Assembly: GCF_001597745.1 (NCBI RefSeq) | Contig: NZ_LUHJ01000017.1 | Coordinates: 80,780-144,779 of the forward strand | DNA: 64,000 nucleotides | From: Anabaena sp. 4-3 | GTDB lineage: Bacteria > Cyanobacteriota > Cyanobacteriia > Cyanobacteriales > Nostocaceae | Direction: 5' to 3' | Part shown: piece after piece, positions 8,813 to 17,926 of the stretch | How the letters are laid out: the number at the start of each line of letters is the position of its first letter | Position numbering within the stretch: position 1 is the first letter of the stretch | The notes under the pieces: model-generated | What the model saw: the letters and a program-made list of their open reading frames with translations, nothing else | What the model was told of the DNA's origin: nothing | Databases searched by the model: none | Made by a program: the position numbers and the translations under genes

Positions 8813-8830
8813 AGGACTTTAGTCCTTTTT
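8813..8830 (+). terminator. Putative terminator after HlyD-type gene
   Basis: AGGAC (8813-8817) pairs with GTCCT (8822-8826) around a TTTA loop and is followed by TTTT, 14 nt after the stop codon. Confidence 0.55.
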
Positions 8831-9070
8831 AATAACCATAGGGTGGGCAATTTACCCAAAATAAAAATCAGGGCTGAAGCGAATTTTTACTATTGCCCAC
8901 CTTATCCCATTCCTTGATAAAGATGCCCTTTATTCTTAACTGTAGATACAGCACTTTGTCAGTTAATGCAGTACATATTTAATATCCTAACTCTTGTGGA
9001 TTGGGCAGGAAAGCCCGCCCTTATGTACGAATTAAAAGAGAGGACTAAAGTCCTCACTACAAACCTCATT

Positions 9071-9098
9071 AAAAAAGAGCCTTATGAGGCTCTTTTTT
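9071..9098. terminator. Strong bidirectional terminator
   Basis: AAAAAAGAGCCT (9071-9082) is an exact complement of AGGCTCTTTTTT (9087-9098) with a TATG loop, giving a T-tract on both strands. It closes the rplL operon (minus) and can stop read-through from the plus strand. Confidence 0.88.
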
Positions 9099-9177
9099 AA
9101 TAAGTAAAAAACTGAAGCATGGGATGGCAGAGAAGAAAGATATATAAATATATTTCTCCTCCTACCTTCTGCCTGAA

Positions 9178-9576
9178 TTACTTAATGGTGACTTTACCAC
9201 CAGCTTCTTCAATCCGCTTCTTAGCGTCCTCAGCAGCTTCCTTAGCAATACCTTCCTTGATAGGCTTAGGAGCAGCTTCTACCAAGTCTTTAGCTTCTTT
9301 TAGACCCAAACCAGTGATTTCGCGTACAATCTTCAGTACAGCAATCTTCTTATCAGCTGGTACAGCTTCCAGAACTACATCAAACTCGGTTTTTTCTTCT
9401 GCTGCTTCAGCAGGCGCACCAGCACCAGCACCAGGAGCAGCCATCATCATCATTCCACCAGCAGGTGCAGCAGCACTTACGCCAAAAGCTTCTTCAATTT
9501 GCTTAACTAACTCAGCAGCTTCTAACAGAGTTAAGGATTTCAATTGTTCTAAAATTTGATCGGTTGCAGCAGACAT
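9178..9576 (-). CDS. rplL: 50S ribosomal protein L7/L12
   Basis: A 132-residue acidic stalk protein that recruits elongation factors to the ribosome. It shows the three expected parts: N-terminal dimerisation helices binding L10 (residues 1-35), an alanine/glycine-rich hinge (about 38-58), and the C-terminal factor-binding domain with [12 protein letters not shown] near 92-103. An AGGAG ribosome site precedes the ATG. It is the last gene of the minus-strand run rplK-rplA-rplJ-rplL, 78 nt after rplJ, and a bidirectional terminator lies about 80 nt downstream. L10 normally controls its synthesis together with rplJ. Confidence 0.97.
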   Translation of the reverse strand: MSAATDQILEQLKSLTLLEAAELVKQIEEAFGVSAAAPAGGMMMMAAPGAGAGAPAEAAEEKTEFDVVLEAVPADKKIAVLKIVREITGLGLKEAKDLVEAAPKPIKEGIAKEAAEDAKKRIEEAGGKVTIK

Positions 9577-9654
9577 TTATCTTACTCCTGAATTTGTTGA
9601 TTTGGTATTTGATAATTAGTAATTGGCAATTAGTTTGAAAAAACCTGTTACCTA

Positions 9655-10203
9655 TTACTCGCTGGCACTTTCACCGCCACTATTTTCTTTATCAGCGACA
9701 GCTTGCAAAGCACGCGCCAAACCACTGGGAACTTCGTTGATACCAACGGCCACTTTTGTCGCCAAAGCGTTGATAGCTCCAGCAATTTGAGCCATAAGTT
9801 GCTCTTTGGATGGCAAATCTCCTAAAGCTTTGACATCCGGTTCTTTCAGCAAGCGGCCTTCCATTACGCCGCCACGAAGTTCTGTCTTCTTGGTGGCTTT
9901 TTGGAAATCTTGATAAGCCTTAATTGCAGAAGAGAAATCTTCTTTAACTAACAAAAAGGCAGAAGAACCTTTGAGCAACTCAGACATTGGTTGCCATTTT
10001 TCATCGTCTTGAATGGCAATACCCATCAAAGTGTTTTTAGTCACTTTGCAGACAGCACCACTCGGACGCAACCGCCGCCGTAAGTCGGTAATTTCGGAAA
10101 CTGTCAAACCTTGGTACTCAATTACGAGTGCTAAACTTGACTCGCTCAAAGTTTCTTTGAGTTCTGCGACTATTTCTTTTTTGTTTTCTAGTGTTCTACC
10201 CAT
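9655..10203 (-). CDS. rplJ: 50S ribosomal protein L10
   Basis: A 182-residue stalk-base protein that binds 23S rRNA through its N-terminal domain and anchors L7/L12 dimers through its C-terminal helix. The motif [13 protein letters not shown] (about residues 29-41) and [11 protein letters not shown] are family features. The ATG follows a near-perfect AGGAGGTG ribosome site (10214-10221). Upstream lies an L10-type leader RNA, so excess L10 or the L10-L12 complex probably represses its own translation, as is known for this family. The tail after about residue 165 is acidic. Confidence 0.97.
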   Translation of the reverse strand: MGRTLENKKEIVAELKETLSESSLALVIEYQGLTVSEITDLRRRLRPSGAVCKVTKNTLMGIAIQDDEKWQPMSELLKGSSAFLLVKEDFSSAIKAYQDFQKATKKTELRGGVMEGRLLKEPDVKALGDLPSKEQLMAQIAGAINALATKVAVGINEVPSGLARALQAVADKENSGGESASE

Positions 10204-10264
10204 ATCGGTTTCACCTCCTCAAAACAATTGTCGATTCCTCTGGAGATAATTTCTTCTGACTACC

Positions 10265-10412
10265 GGATAACAATAAACCCCAGCTATCTGAGCCGGGGTT
10301 GAGTATCAAGACTCTGGCTGCCGTAATGACACACGATTTTACGTGCTACTTTCGGCAATAGAGTTTTTACCTCGGCAGGATATTAAGCTATTAGCACCTG
10401 CTGTCTCCGGCT
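10265..10412 (-). ncRNA. L10 leader (ribosomal protein autoregulatory RNA)
   Basis: The minus-strand leader contains GGAGACAGCAGGTGC (near 10407) and CCTGCCGAGG (near 10372), the conserved paired segments of the bacterial L10 leader, followed by a stable hairpin with arms AACCCCGGCT and AGCTGGGGTT (10300-10276). The hairpin resembles a terminator but lacks a T-tract. It lies between rplA and rplJ and should bind L10 to control rplJ-rplL. Confidence 0.75.
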
Positions 10413-10491
10413 TTGCTTATTTAATTTTGGGTATTGGGCATCGGGCATTTGTATGAGGCAAAGAGGTAATTATTTTCTTCTTTTTCCTAAT

Positions 10492-10525
10492 TCCCAGTCC
10501 CCAGTCCCCAATCACCAGTCCCTAA
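10492..10525. repeat. Heptamer tandem repeat between rplJ leader and rplA
   Basis: Units CCCAGTC, CCCAGTC, CCCAATC and CCAGTCC immediately after the rplA stop codon. Another STRR-type insertion, here at the rplA/rplJ boundary. Confidence 0.75.
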
Positions 10526-11242
10526 TTAAGCAGCTTCAGTCAGTTTAAAATCTCTCAGAGCAGCAACATCGACTCTAATGGATGGCCCCATTGTGGCAGA
10601 CACATAAATTGAACGCCAATAACGGCCTTTAGCACCTGAAGGACGGTTACGATCAATTGTCTCTTGCAACGCCTTCAGGTTTACCAATAAATCTTCTGGC
10701 GAGAAGGATGCCTTACCAAACATAACATGAACGATGCCTGTACGGTCAGCCCGGAATTCTAATTTACCTGCTTTAAATTCGGCGATCGCACTGGCAATGT
10801 CAAAGGTGACTGTTCCACCTTTTGGTGATGGCATTAAACCACGGGGGCCTAACATTTTACCAAGTTTTGCTACCTGTGGCATCACATCAGGTGTAGCAAT
10901 CAACTTGTCAAAATCCATTCTGCCTTTTTGGATTTCGTCAATCAGTTCTTCAGAACCAACTACGTCAGCACCAGCATTTGAGGCTTCTGTAACTTTTTCA
11001 CCACGGGCAATTACAGCTACTCGTATTGTTTGCCCTGTGCCTTTAGGTAGAACTACTGTAGTACGCAGTTGTTGGTCTGTATATTTTGGGTCAATACCTA
11101 AACGGATATGAGCTTCCGCAGCTTCAGAAAATTTTGCTGTTGCTGTCTCTTTCAACAAGCTTAAAGCATCTAGAGGCGCGTATTCTCTATCTTCTACTTT
11201 GGCTTGCAATTCTCGCAAGCGGCGTGATACTTTTTTTGTCAT
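10526..11242 (-). CDS. rplA: 50S ribosomal protein L1
   Basis: A 238-residue protein of the L1 stalk, which helps release deacylated tRNA from the ribosome. The signature [17 protein letters not shown] (about residues 127-143) is intact and length matches the family. AGGAG lies 7 nt before the ATG. It follows rplK by about 98 nt on the same strand and precedes the L10 leader. L1 commonly represses rplK-rplA translation by binding its mRNA; I did not identify that site here. Confidence 0.97.
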   Translation of the reverse strand: MTKKVSRRLRELQAKVEDREYAPLDALSLLKETATAKFSEAAEAHIRLGIDPKYTDQQLRTTVVLPKGTGQTIRVAVIARGEKVTEASNAGADVVGSEELIDEIQKGRMDFDKLIATPDVMPQVAKLGKMLGPRGLMPSPKGGTVTFDIASAIAEFKAGKLEFRADRTGIVHVMFGKASFSPEDLLVNLKALQETIDRNRPSGAKGRYWRSIYVSATMGPSIRVDVAALRDFKLTEAA

Positions 11243-11340
11243 TTTTTTCTCCTGGGGTTGATGGCGAAGCTAAACTTCTCCCCCGCATATTTTTAGTTAT
11301 CAATAGTCTTGAGAGTTGAGCTTTTGACTCACACTCTCGA

Positions 11341-11766
11341 CTAATCAGTAATGGTTACGCCCATGTTTTTAGCGGTTCCTGCCACAATGTTCATCGCCGC
11401 TTCTATGTCGTTGGCGTTGAGATCAGGTAGTTTAGTTTGGGCAATTTCTCTTAATTGCGCCTTAGTAATGGAACCGACTTTCTTTTTGTTGGGTTCGTTA
11501 GAACCTTTTTCAACTTTTGCGGCTTTGCGAATCAATACTGATGCTGGTGGGGTTTTGAGTACAAATGTAAAACTCCGGTCTTCATACACCGAAATTTCTA
11601 CAGGAATCACCATCCCAGCTTGGTCTGCTGTTTTGGCGTTGTACTCTTTGCAGAACATCATGATGTTAACACCATGTTGACCCAGTGCAGGGCCAACTGG
11701 GGGTGCTGGGTTGGCTTTTCCAGCATTCAGGGCCAGTTTAATGACCGCTACTACTTTCTTTGCCAT
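11341..11766 (-). CDS. rplK: 50S ribosomal protein L11
   Basis: A 141-residue protein of the GTPase-associated centre that binds 23S rRNA. It begins [20 protein letters not shown] with the [15 protein letters not shown] proline-rich segment (about residues 22-36) and ends with the RNA-binding domain containing the family signature around [16 protein letters not shown]. It starts 6 nt after the nusG stop codon, so nusG and rplK are tightly coupled. No strong ribosome site is seen, consistent with translational coupling. Confidence 0.97.
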   Translation of the reverse strand: MAKKVVAVIKLALNAGKANPAPPVGPALGQHGVNIMMFCKEYNAKTADQAGMVIPVEISVYEDRSFTFVLKTPPASVLIRKAAKVEKGSNEPNKKKVGSITKAQLREIAQTKLPDLNANDIEAAMNIVAGTAKNMGVTITD

Positions 11767-11772
11767 TGATAT

Positions 11773-12405
11773 TTAGCTCTGTTTTTCTACCTGATTAAAT
11801 TCCAGTTCTACTGGTGTGTCTCGCCCGAAAATTGAGAGCAAGGCTTTTAGTTTACTCCGTTCTGGGCTAACTTCAATCACCTCGCCTTCAAAATCCTTAA
11901 ATGGGCCAGAAAGCACGACTATCTTATCACCAGTTGCCATGTCTATTTTGACTACTGGCTCTTGTTCGGTGGTTTGTTTGAATATCCGTTCTACTTCTGA
12001 GTGGCTCAGGGGTACTGGTTTAACGTGTCCGCGACCTTTCGCGCTGCCACGTTTTTGTTCTGCTCCCACAAAGTTAATCACATGGGATGTATTCCTTACC
12101 ACCTGCCAGGTATCATCATCCATCATCATCCTTACTAGCACATAGCCAGGAAAAACTTTTTCCTCTGTGTGCTGGCGGCTTCCATCCTTACGGATTTTCA
12201 CTGCTGGTGTATGGGGAATTTCTACCTGAATAATTTTGTCAGCGACATCAAAGGTTTGGATGCGCTGTTCTAAATTTGTTTTAACTCGCTTTTCACAGCC
12301 GGAGGCTACTTGTACTGCATACCAGCGTGCTTCTTTAGAGGCTTTTATTGCTGTTTCCTCTGACTGCAACGCCGAGTCCATTGGTTCGTCTGTTGCAAAA
12401 GTCAT
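11773..12405 (-). CDS. nusG: Transcription termination/antitermination factor NusG
   Basis: A 210-residue protein with an N-terminal NGN domain (RWYAVQVASGCEKRV at about residues 28-42) that clamps RNA polymerase and a C-terminal KOW domain (GDKIVVLSGPFKDFEGEV near 160-177) that contacts Rho or ribosomal S10. I chose the ATG at 12405, which overlaps the secE stop codon by one base (TGATG), a typical coupled junction; the frame remains open 24 nt further into secE. The first 25 residues are an acidic extension typical of cyanobacterial NusG. It lies in the conserved secE-nusG-rplK order. Confidence 0.95.
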   Translation of the reverse strand: MTFATDEPMDSALQSEETAIKASKEARWYAVQVASGCEKRVKTNLEQRIQTFDVADKIIQVEIPHTPAVKIRKDGSRQHTEEKVFPGYVLVRMMMDDDTWQVVRNTSHVINFVGAEQKRGSAKGRGHVKPVPLSHSEVERIFKQTTEQEPVVKIDMATGDKIVVLSGPFKDFEGEVIEVSPERSKLKALLSIFGRDTPVELEFNQVEKQS

Positions 12406-12626
12406 CAGAATACCTGTTTTGCTACCCAAGAAAACAATCCATCAACCAAATAGATTAAAGAAGCGGAGAGTGTCACCATTAGCAACACGGCGGCTGATTC
12501 GCTTACCAGTTGCTTGCGACTAGGCCAAACCACTTTCTCTAGTTCTTCTCTGGTTCCTTGAAAAAAGTTGAGAAAGTTAAACCCACTAGAGTTTTCCGCG
12601 ATTTCTGCCTCATTTTTTTTGGCCAT
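12405..12626 (-). CDS. secE: Preprotein translocase subunit SecE
   Basis: A 73-residue single-helix form of SecE, which clamps SecY in the protein-export channel. It has a charged N-terminus, the amphipathic helix with the conserved EELEKVVWPSRKQL (about residues 28-41) and one transmembrane helix (about 44-66). Length is normal for cyanobacteria and plastids, which lack the two extra helices of E. coli SecE. It heads the run secE-nusG-rplK-rplA and lies about 200 nt downstream of tRNA-Trp on the same strand. Confidence 0.94.
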   Translation of the reverse strand: MAKKNEAEIAENSSGFNFLNFFQGTREELEKVVWPSRKQLVSESAAVLLMVTLSASLIYLVDGLFSWVAKQVF

Positions 12627-12821
12627 GGTCGTTTATCCCCCCATCTTTTTCAATACAGCTATACTCTGCTAGTTTTCATCCAGGTTGACAGCTTTAACTC
12701 CATCAAATGAACTGGAAACCAAAAAGCTGCAAGTATTAAACAACTAGACCCGAAATCAATAGCATTATCTGCTATCTTAGCAGACGTACTACTGATTCGG
12801 GCTGTGTTTTTACTTTCGAGC

Positions 12822-12893
12822 GCGCCCTGGAGGACTTGAACCCCCGACATCAGGTTTTGGAGACCTGCGTTCTACCAACTGAACTAAGAGCGC
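12822..12893 (-). tRNA. trnW: tRNA-Trp (CCA)
   Basis: A 72-nt cloverleaf on the minus strand. The acceptor stem GCGCTCT pairs with AGGGCGC, the anticodon arm is CAGGT-CTCCAAA-ACCTG with anticodon CCA, and the T arm contains GGTTCAAGTCC. CCA is not encoded. Its position just before secE is a common bacterial arrangement. Confidence 0.97.
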
Positions 12894-13034
12894 ACAAGCT
12901 GGGTTGGGTTTGTTTGTTGTGCTGAAACTTTTTTTAGTTTAACGCACAAATGCTATTGTATCACAAATTTTTTTTTTTGCAAACTAGCGGCGGATGCCGC
13001 CTGCTGACTAGGATTTTTCCCTACTCTGAACCAC

Positions 13035-13397
13035 CTACAAAGCACGGTCAAAGCGTTGCTTAATCCGGGTAGCCTTACCAACGCGACCACGCAGATAGTA
13101 GAGTTTAGCGCGTCTGACTTTACCACGACGCACGACTTTAATACTTTCAATGCGGGGGGAATGTAATAAGAATACCCGTTCAACGCCAACGCCTTGGAAG
13201 ACACGACGAACTGTAATAGTTTCGTTAATACCGCCGTTACGCATGGCAATTACCACTCCCTCGTAGGGCTGTACACGGTATTTATCGCCTTCTTTGATTT
13301 TTACGCCGACTTTCACGGTGTCACCCACATAGATTTGGGGCAGGTTAGATTTTAGTTGTTCCGCTTCAATGGAGCGAATAATTTCTTGCGCGTTCAT
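13035..13397 (-). CDS. rplS: 50S ribosomal protein L19
   Basis: A 120-residue protein at the 30S-50S interface. It contains the family core [20 protein letters not shown] (about residues 24-43) and the basic C-terminal segment [20 protein letters not shown], the L19 signature. I chose the ATG at 13397 ([14 protein letters not shown]) since L19 of cyanobacteria starts there; a longer frame begins at 13427 but adds residues without homology. It is upstream of tRNA-Trp on the same strand, about 140 nt away. Confidence 0.96.
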   Translation of the reverse strand: MNAQEIIRSIEAEQLKSNLPQIYVGDTVKVGVKIKEGDKYRVQPYEGVVIAMRNGGINETITVRRVFQGVGVERVFLLHSPRIESIKVVRRGKVRRAKLYYLRGRVGKATRIKQRFDRAL

Positions 13398-13609
13398 AGC
13401 TAGTCTGCTTAAAAAACTCACGATCATCCATCATAAATCGAAACTCATCTTTCAGTCCACTGGTTGCGGTGCAGGATGGCAGAATTTTTTTTTTGCAGCA
13501 ATTTGTCTTGGCTATAGGTCAGTAGTCCCACAAAACTGATGATATTACTGATACGATTACCTACGGTTGAAAGCTATATTGCCAAAATATGGTTTTTTTC
13601 TGCAAATCT

Positions 13610-14554
13610 ATGAAATTTAGTATTGTTATCTCTACTTATAACCGCTTAGACTTGTTACGCCGTGCTATTGATTCGGCACTGAAACAGACGATTCCTTGCG
13701 AGGTAGTGGTGGCTGATGACTGCTCATCTGACGAAACAGAAATTTATGTTAAGAGTTTAGGTGATGTGGTGGTTTATCATCGCAATCAAGTCAATCAAGG
13801 TCATGCAGCTACGGTTAATGCTGGGGTGCAGAAAGCTAGCGGTGATTGGATTAAGTTTTTAGATGATGATGATTATTTAGATGTTAATTGTATTGAACAA
13901 ATGACCAAGGCGATCGCACTGTGTCCTGATGCTGTCATTTGTTCTTGCATTGCGGCTCAAGTCGATCAGACAGAAGTGGAATTGAGTCGCACTCCTCGCT
14001 TTGGGCCTGGTTTAGCTTTTTATATCCCCCAAGCAGATATTCACTATGGTATGCTTATGGAATTAGTACCATTTGGTACACCTGCTCAGGTTGCTTGCCG
14101 CCGAGATGCTTTTTTACAGTCTGGTGGTTGGGATTCTCAACTAGACACCAACTGTGATGATATTGACTCGTGGATTCGCATTGCTCAGTTTGGGCATGGT
14201 ATTTTTATCAATCAATGCCTTGCTTATCGGACAATTTGGACTGGTGCTTATAATCAGAAATTTTCTTTTACCCAGCGTCTCAATACCAATATCTTGATGA
14301 AAGAAAAAATTTACAATTTCATCAATGAAAAGCATCTATCTTACTTACCATCTTTGCAAGAAATTAAAAATTACCTGAGACTGCATTGGACTTTAGTGGC
14401 GTTAAAAAAACGAGATTTACAAAGCTTTTCACAAATGCTAGATCAATCAATTCTGAATGTTTCTACTTGGAAGTTTTTCTGGAATGTGATTTATTCTCGG
14501 CGTTCAAATATGTACAATTCTCGGATTGATAAATGTATTTTACTTGAGACTTAA
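13610..14554 (+). CDS. Glycosyltransferase family 2 (GT-A fold)
   Basis: A 314-residue inverting GT-A enzyme. It starts MKFSIVISTYNRLDLLRRAI, has the nucleotide-sugar binding DDCSSD near residue 36 and the DXD-like metal motif FLDDDDYLD near residues 83-91, with an acidic catalytic stretch NCDDIDSW around 180. The C-terminal 80 residues are helical and basic with no membrane segment. I chose the ATG at 13610 because the fold begins there; the frame opens at 13589. It stands alone on the plus strand, convergent with the RND pump, so the acceptor cannot be inferred. Confidence 0.85.
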   Translation: MKFSIVISTYNRLDLLRRAIDSALKQTIPCEVVVADDCSSDETEIYVKSLGDVVVYHRNQVNQGHAATVNAGVQKASGDWIKFLDDDDYLDVNCIEQMTKAIALCPDAVICSCIAAQVDQTEVELSRTPRFGPGLAFYIPQADIHYGMLMELVPFGTPAQVACRRDAFLQSGGWDSQLDTNCDDIDSWIRIAQFGHGIFINQCLAYRTIWTGAYNQKFSFTQRLNTNILMKEKIYNFINEKHLSYLPSLQEIKNYLRLHWTLVALKKRDLQSFSQMLDQSILNVSTWKFFWNVIYSRRSNMYNSRIDKCILLET

Positions 14555-14578
14555 TCAATAATGTTTTGATTAAACAAA

Positions 14579-14599
14579 AGACGTAGCACTGCTACGTCT
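14579..14599. terminator. Hairpin between convergent genes
   Basis: AGACGTAGC (14579-14587) and GCTACGTCT (14591-14599) are perfectly complementary with an ACT loop. A short T-run follows about 10 nt later, so termination is plausible but not classic. Confidence 0.45.
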
Positions 14600-14658
14600 C
14601 TAGATGATTTTTCACCAGATGTCTAGTTTGGCAGTACACTCAGCATTCATTACTAAGA

Positions 14659-17600
14659 TTAGGCTTTATTTAACTTTTTCTTCCATAAACGCAGCCAAAT
14701 TAACACAGTTTTTATCCAACTTCCACCGAGTACATCGTGAAGTAAGGTGTAAAAGCAGGGGATAATAAACAGGGTCAGTAGTGTGGCTAAGGATAAACCG
14801 GAAAATACCACTATACCCAAGGGTTGGAGAAATTCTGAGCCTTCACCAATTCCCAATGCTAAGGGAAACATCCCTAAAACTGTGGTGATGGTAGTCATTA
14901 AAACTGGACGTAAGCGTTGAGGTGCAGCTTGCAAAATAGCGGTTTTGCGGTCAATTTTTTCCCGTTCCCGGATTTGGTTGGCTAATTCCACCATGATGAT
15001 AGCGTTGTTAACCACAATCCCCACGAGTAATACAGCACCGACTACGACAGTTGCACCAATGGCAGTCTCAGTGATATAAAGTCCGAAAATACCGCCAGCT
15101 AATGCTAGAGGTATGGTAAACATAATTACTAACGGGTCGATGAGTGAATTGTACTGCACTGCCATGACTACAAATACTAGAAAGGTGGCTAACCCGCCTA
15201 ACAGTTGCAATGAACCTTGTAGTTGTTGATTGGATGCGGCGGCTGAACTGGGTAAGATACTCACACCTTCTGGTAATTCTAAGCTTTTGATAACGGTGTT
15301 TACCTGTGCTAAGGCTGCACTCAGGCTAGCACCCTCTGTTAAGTTACCTGCAAAAATGGCTACTTGGCGTTGGTTGATGCGCTGTATTTCACCTGGGGCT
15401 TGACTTTCGACTATTTGGGCAACATCGCTTAAACGCACTTGGCGATGATCATCGACAAATAAAGGTAATCTTTCTAATTGTGAAGGTGTTTGTACTGAAG
15501 ATTCATTTAATTGTACTCTGACATCTACTAAACGATTACCGCGTTGTAGTTGGGTGGGTACGCTTCCCTCAATTGCTGTTTGAATTGTATTGCCGATATC
15601 TTGGGTAGATAATCCCAAGGCTGCTACTCGTTCCCAGTCGGGAAGAATTTGGATTTCTGGTTGTCTGTCATCTGCATCAGGGCGGAATCTGGCGAGGGTG
15701 ACACGTTCTTCTAAGGCGGTGAGAACTTGACGACTAGCTTGTTCTAAAGCTTCTGAGTTGTTCCCCTGAAGAATAACGTCAACGTCAGCATTGCGAACTG
15801 GGGAGTTATTAACTATTAAACCTCGGACTTGTCCAGGGGCTAGGCGGAGACGAATTCCTGCTAAATTTAATTTGTTAAATGCTTGGGTGACTCGTTCGAT
15901 GTAAGCATCGATATCTGTACCGGGTTTGAGGGTAATGTTACTCGTACCACGTAGGGGATTTGCACTGGTATTTGTTCCAAACAATATACCGCCAGAGGTA
16001 GAGAAGACATATTCTGTTTCTGGTTGTTGCTGGAGGATTTCGTCTACCGCATTCATGACTTTGCGGTTAGTTTCTAAGGGTGTACCTGGGGGAAATTGGG
16101 CGAATAGGTTGGCTTGCCCTGTACTAATTCGGGGGAGAATTTCTTGAGGTATTTGTGGAACCATCCATAAACTACTGCCACCAAAGAGGATAATGGCGAT
16201 CGCAATTACTACAATTCGCCAGCGTAATATCATCCTCAAAAAGCCAGCATACATCCCGGTAGCGGCTAGAAAGCTGCGGTTAAACTGGCGCAATAACCAA
16301 AATTTGCTCAAATAACTAGAAAATTGCCATGCTAACATCCGTGAACACAGCATCGGTACTACGGTAACTGCTATTAATATGGATGCAGCGACGGAAAAGC
16401 TAATTGTCAGAATTAATTCGTTGAATAATAAAGCAATCAAGCCCCCAATCAGCAAAAACGGCAATACTGCTACTAGGTTCGTGCTTGTAGAGGCGATTAA
16501 GGCTGATTCTACTTCTCGGCTGCTTTGTTCTGCTTGTTGAATAATTAACCGGTTGAAGGATGAGTATTTTGAATTTTGTATTTTGGATTTGGAATTTTCT
16601 ACGCCCTCGGCAATATTTTCTAACATGACGATGGAGTTGTCTACGACAATACCCACGCCCAAGGCTAAACCACCCAAGCTAAAAACGTTGAGGGATAAGC
16701 CAAATAAACCCATTAAGATGATTGCTGTTAAGGTGGCTAAGGGGATAGCAAGGACGATAATTAAGGTTTGGCGTAGAGAACCGAGAAATAATAGGACGGC
16801 GATCGCCGCTAACCCTGTACCAATCAACCCGGAAGTTGTCACATTAGAGATAGAATTACGGATAAATTTAGATTCGTCTAAGGTAGGTGTGATAATTGTC
16901 CCTTCAGGAATCACACCACCTTCTCGCAATTGTTCTAACCGTAATTTCACCGCATCGACAACATTGACAGTATTCGCCTCTGGCTGTTTTTGAATACTGA
17001 CTTTAACTGCTGGTTGTCCATTCAGTGACACATAAATTCTTTGTTGTTCTGAACCGTCGATGACTTCGGCGAAGTCTCTTAAATAGACGCGGCGACTGGG
17101 AACTGATGAATTAGAACCAGAGGCAACTTCAAAGGATAAGTTTCTAATTTCATCCGCATTTTTAAACCGTCCTACAGTCCGAGTCAGTGGTTCAGAATTC
17201 ACTCCTAAGATCCTACCACCGGAAATGTCTTGGTTACGGTTTCTCAATTCATCTAGGACATCGGTTAAACCGATACCCAAAGCTTGCAACCGATCTAAGT
17301 CCAGATTAACTCGAATTTCTTCTTGCAAACCTCCCGACACACTCACCGCAGCCACTCCGGGAACAACTCCTAATTCCCGTTCTAGTTCTTCTTCGGCAAA
17401 CACGCGCAAATCCACCCCTGTTAAGGAGGGTGAGGTTAAAGCCATTTCATAGACTGGTAGTTGGGAAGGGTCGATTTTAAATAAGCGTGGTGATTCTATG
17501 GTATCTGGTAAGGCACTTCTGGCTCTATTAAAGGCTGCTGTAGCATCATTTAAGGCTTGGTCAATATTTCCTCCTGGTTGGAAGTACAAATCTATACTGA

Positions 17601-17916
17601 CTCGTCCTTCACGGGTTTGGGAAAACACTTGGATCACGCCTTCAGTGGCAGACAAAGCTTCTTCCAGAGGTTTTGTGATTTCATCAATTGCTACCTCTGG
17701 AGAAATACCGGGTGCTTCCATTCTTAGCCCAATGCGGGGATAGGTAATTGAGGGTAGCAAATCTACGGGTAGTTTAATAATGAAAAATACGCCTAGCACT
17801 ATGACTGCTAGGGTAAGCATGAGTGTACCGATATGGCGGCGAATAGAGATAGCACTGATACTAAATCCACCGCTTTGATTTATTTGCTGCATGAGTGTCG
17901 TTAATTCAACATTCAA
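14659..17916 (-). CDS. RND-family efflux transporter permease (AcrB-like)
   Basis: A 1,085-residue inner-membrane proton-driven pump. It has the two-fold RND layout: TM1 (about 30-50), a large periplasmic loop, TM2-6, a second loop and TM8-12. The TM4 motif LGVGIVVDNSIVMLENI, holding the conserved proton-relay aspartate, ends near residue 429, and the repeat segment VLLVGIVVNNAIIMVE occurs in the second half, where one relay aspartate is replaced by asparagine. Immediately after TM4 there is a 12-16 residue insertion (about 437-452) encoded by a dispersed AT-rich repeat. Its adaptor gene is upstream with a 10-nt gap, so they form an operon. The substrate is unknown. Confidence 0.93.
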   Translation of the reverse strand: MNVELTTLMQQINQSGGFSISAISIRRHIGTLMLTLAVIVLGVFFIIKLPVDLLPSITYPRIGLRMEAPGISPEVAIDEITKPLEEALSATEGVIQVFSQTREGRVSIDLYFQPGGNIDQALNDATAAFNRARSALPDTIESPRLFKIDPSQLPVYEMALTSPSLTGVDLRVFAEEELERELGVVPGVAAVSVSGGLQEEIRVNLDLDRLQALGIGLTDVLDELRNRNQDISGGRILGVNSEPLTRTVGRFKNADEIRNLSFEVASGSNSSVPSRRVYLRDFAEVIDGSEQQRIYVSLNGQPAVKVSIQKQPEANTVNVVDAVKLRLEQLREGGVIPEGTIITPTLDESKFIRNSISNVTTSGLIGTGLAAIAVLLFLGSLRQTLIIVLAIPLATLTAIILMGLFGLSLNVFSLGGLALGVGIVVDNSIVMLENIAEGVENSKSKIQNSKYSSFNRLIIQQAEQSSREVESALIASTSTNLVAVLPFLLIGGLIALLFNELILTISFSVAASILIAVTVVPMLCSRMLAWQFSSYLSKFWLLRQFNRSFLAATGMYAGFLRMILRWRIVVIAIAIILFGGSSLWMVPQIPQEILPRISTGQANLFAQFPPGTPLETNRKVMNAVDEILQQQPETEYVFSTSGGILFGTNTSANPLRGTSNITLKPGTDIDAYIERVTQAFNKLNLAGIRLRLAPGQVRGLIVNNSPVRNADVDVILQGNNSEALEQASRQVLTALEERVTLARFRPDADDRQPEIQILPDWERVAALGLSTQDIGNTIQTAIEGSVPTQLQRGNRLVDVRVQLNESSVQTPSQLERLPLFVDDHRQVRLSDVAQIVESQAPGEIQRINQRQVAIFAGNLTEGASLSAALAQVNTVIKSLELPEGVSILPSSAAASNQQLQGSLQLLGGLATFLVFVVMAVQYNSLIDPLVIMFTIPLALAGGIFGLYITETAIGATVVVGAVLLVGIVVNNAIIMVELANQIREREKIDRKTAILQAAPQRLRPVLMTTITTVLGMFPLALGIGEGSEFLQPLGIVVFSGLSLATLLTLFIIPCFYTLLHDVLGGSWIKTVLIWLRLWKKKLNKA
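16561..16604. repeat. Intragenic dispersed AT-rich repeat in RND gene
   Basis: On the minus strand this reads as repeats of the type ATTCAAAATCCAAAATACAAAA, here within the open frame, encoding NSKSKIQNSKYSS. A closely similar repeat forms the end of the gene at 20591-20905, encoding ENSKSKIQN, and related non-coding copies lie near 7165-7215. Confidence 0.7.
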
Positions 17917-17926
17917 AAATTATTTT

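Larger units (their letters stand above)
8800..9177. repeat. Repeat-rich convergent gap with inverted repeat 8842-8901
   Basis: Besides the two terminators it holds a perfect 10-bp inverted repeat, GGTGGGCAAT (8842-8851) and ATTGCCCACC (8892-8901), 40 nt apart, and a GAGGACTAAAGTCCTC hairpin near 9040. These look like dispersed cyanobacterial hairpin repeats. No gene is seen. Confidence 0.6.

Noticed and set aside
9119-9559. 146-codon plus-strand frame opposite rplL
   Set aside because: It is antisense to the certain rplL gene; its Ala/Ser/Pro-rich composition is what the reverse of an Ala/Glu-rich gene gives.
12659-12850. 63-codon minus-strand frame
   Set aside because: It begins inside tRNA-Trp and covers the secE leader; no ribosome site or family.
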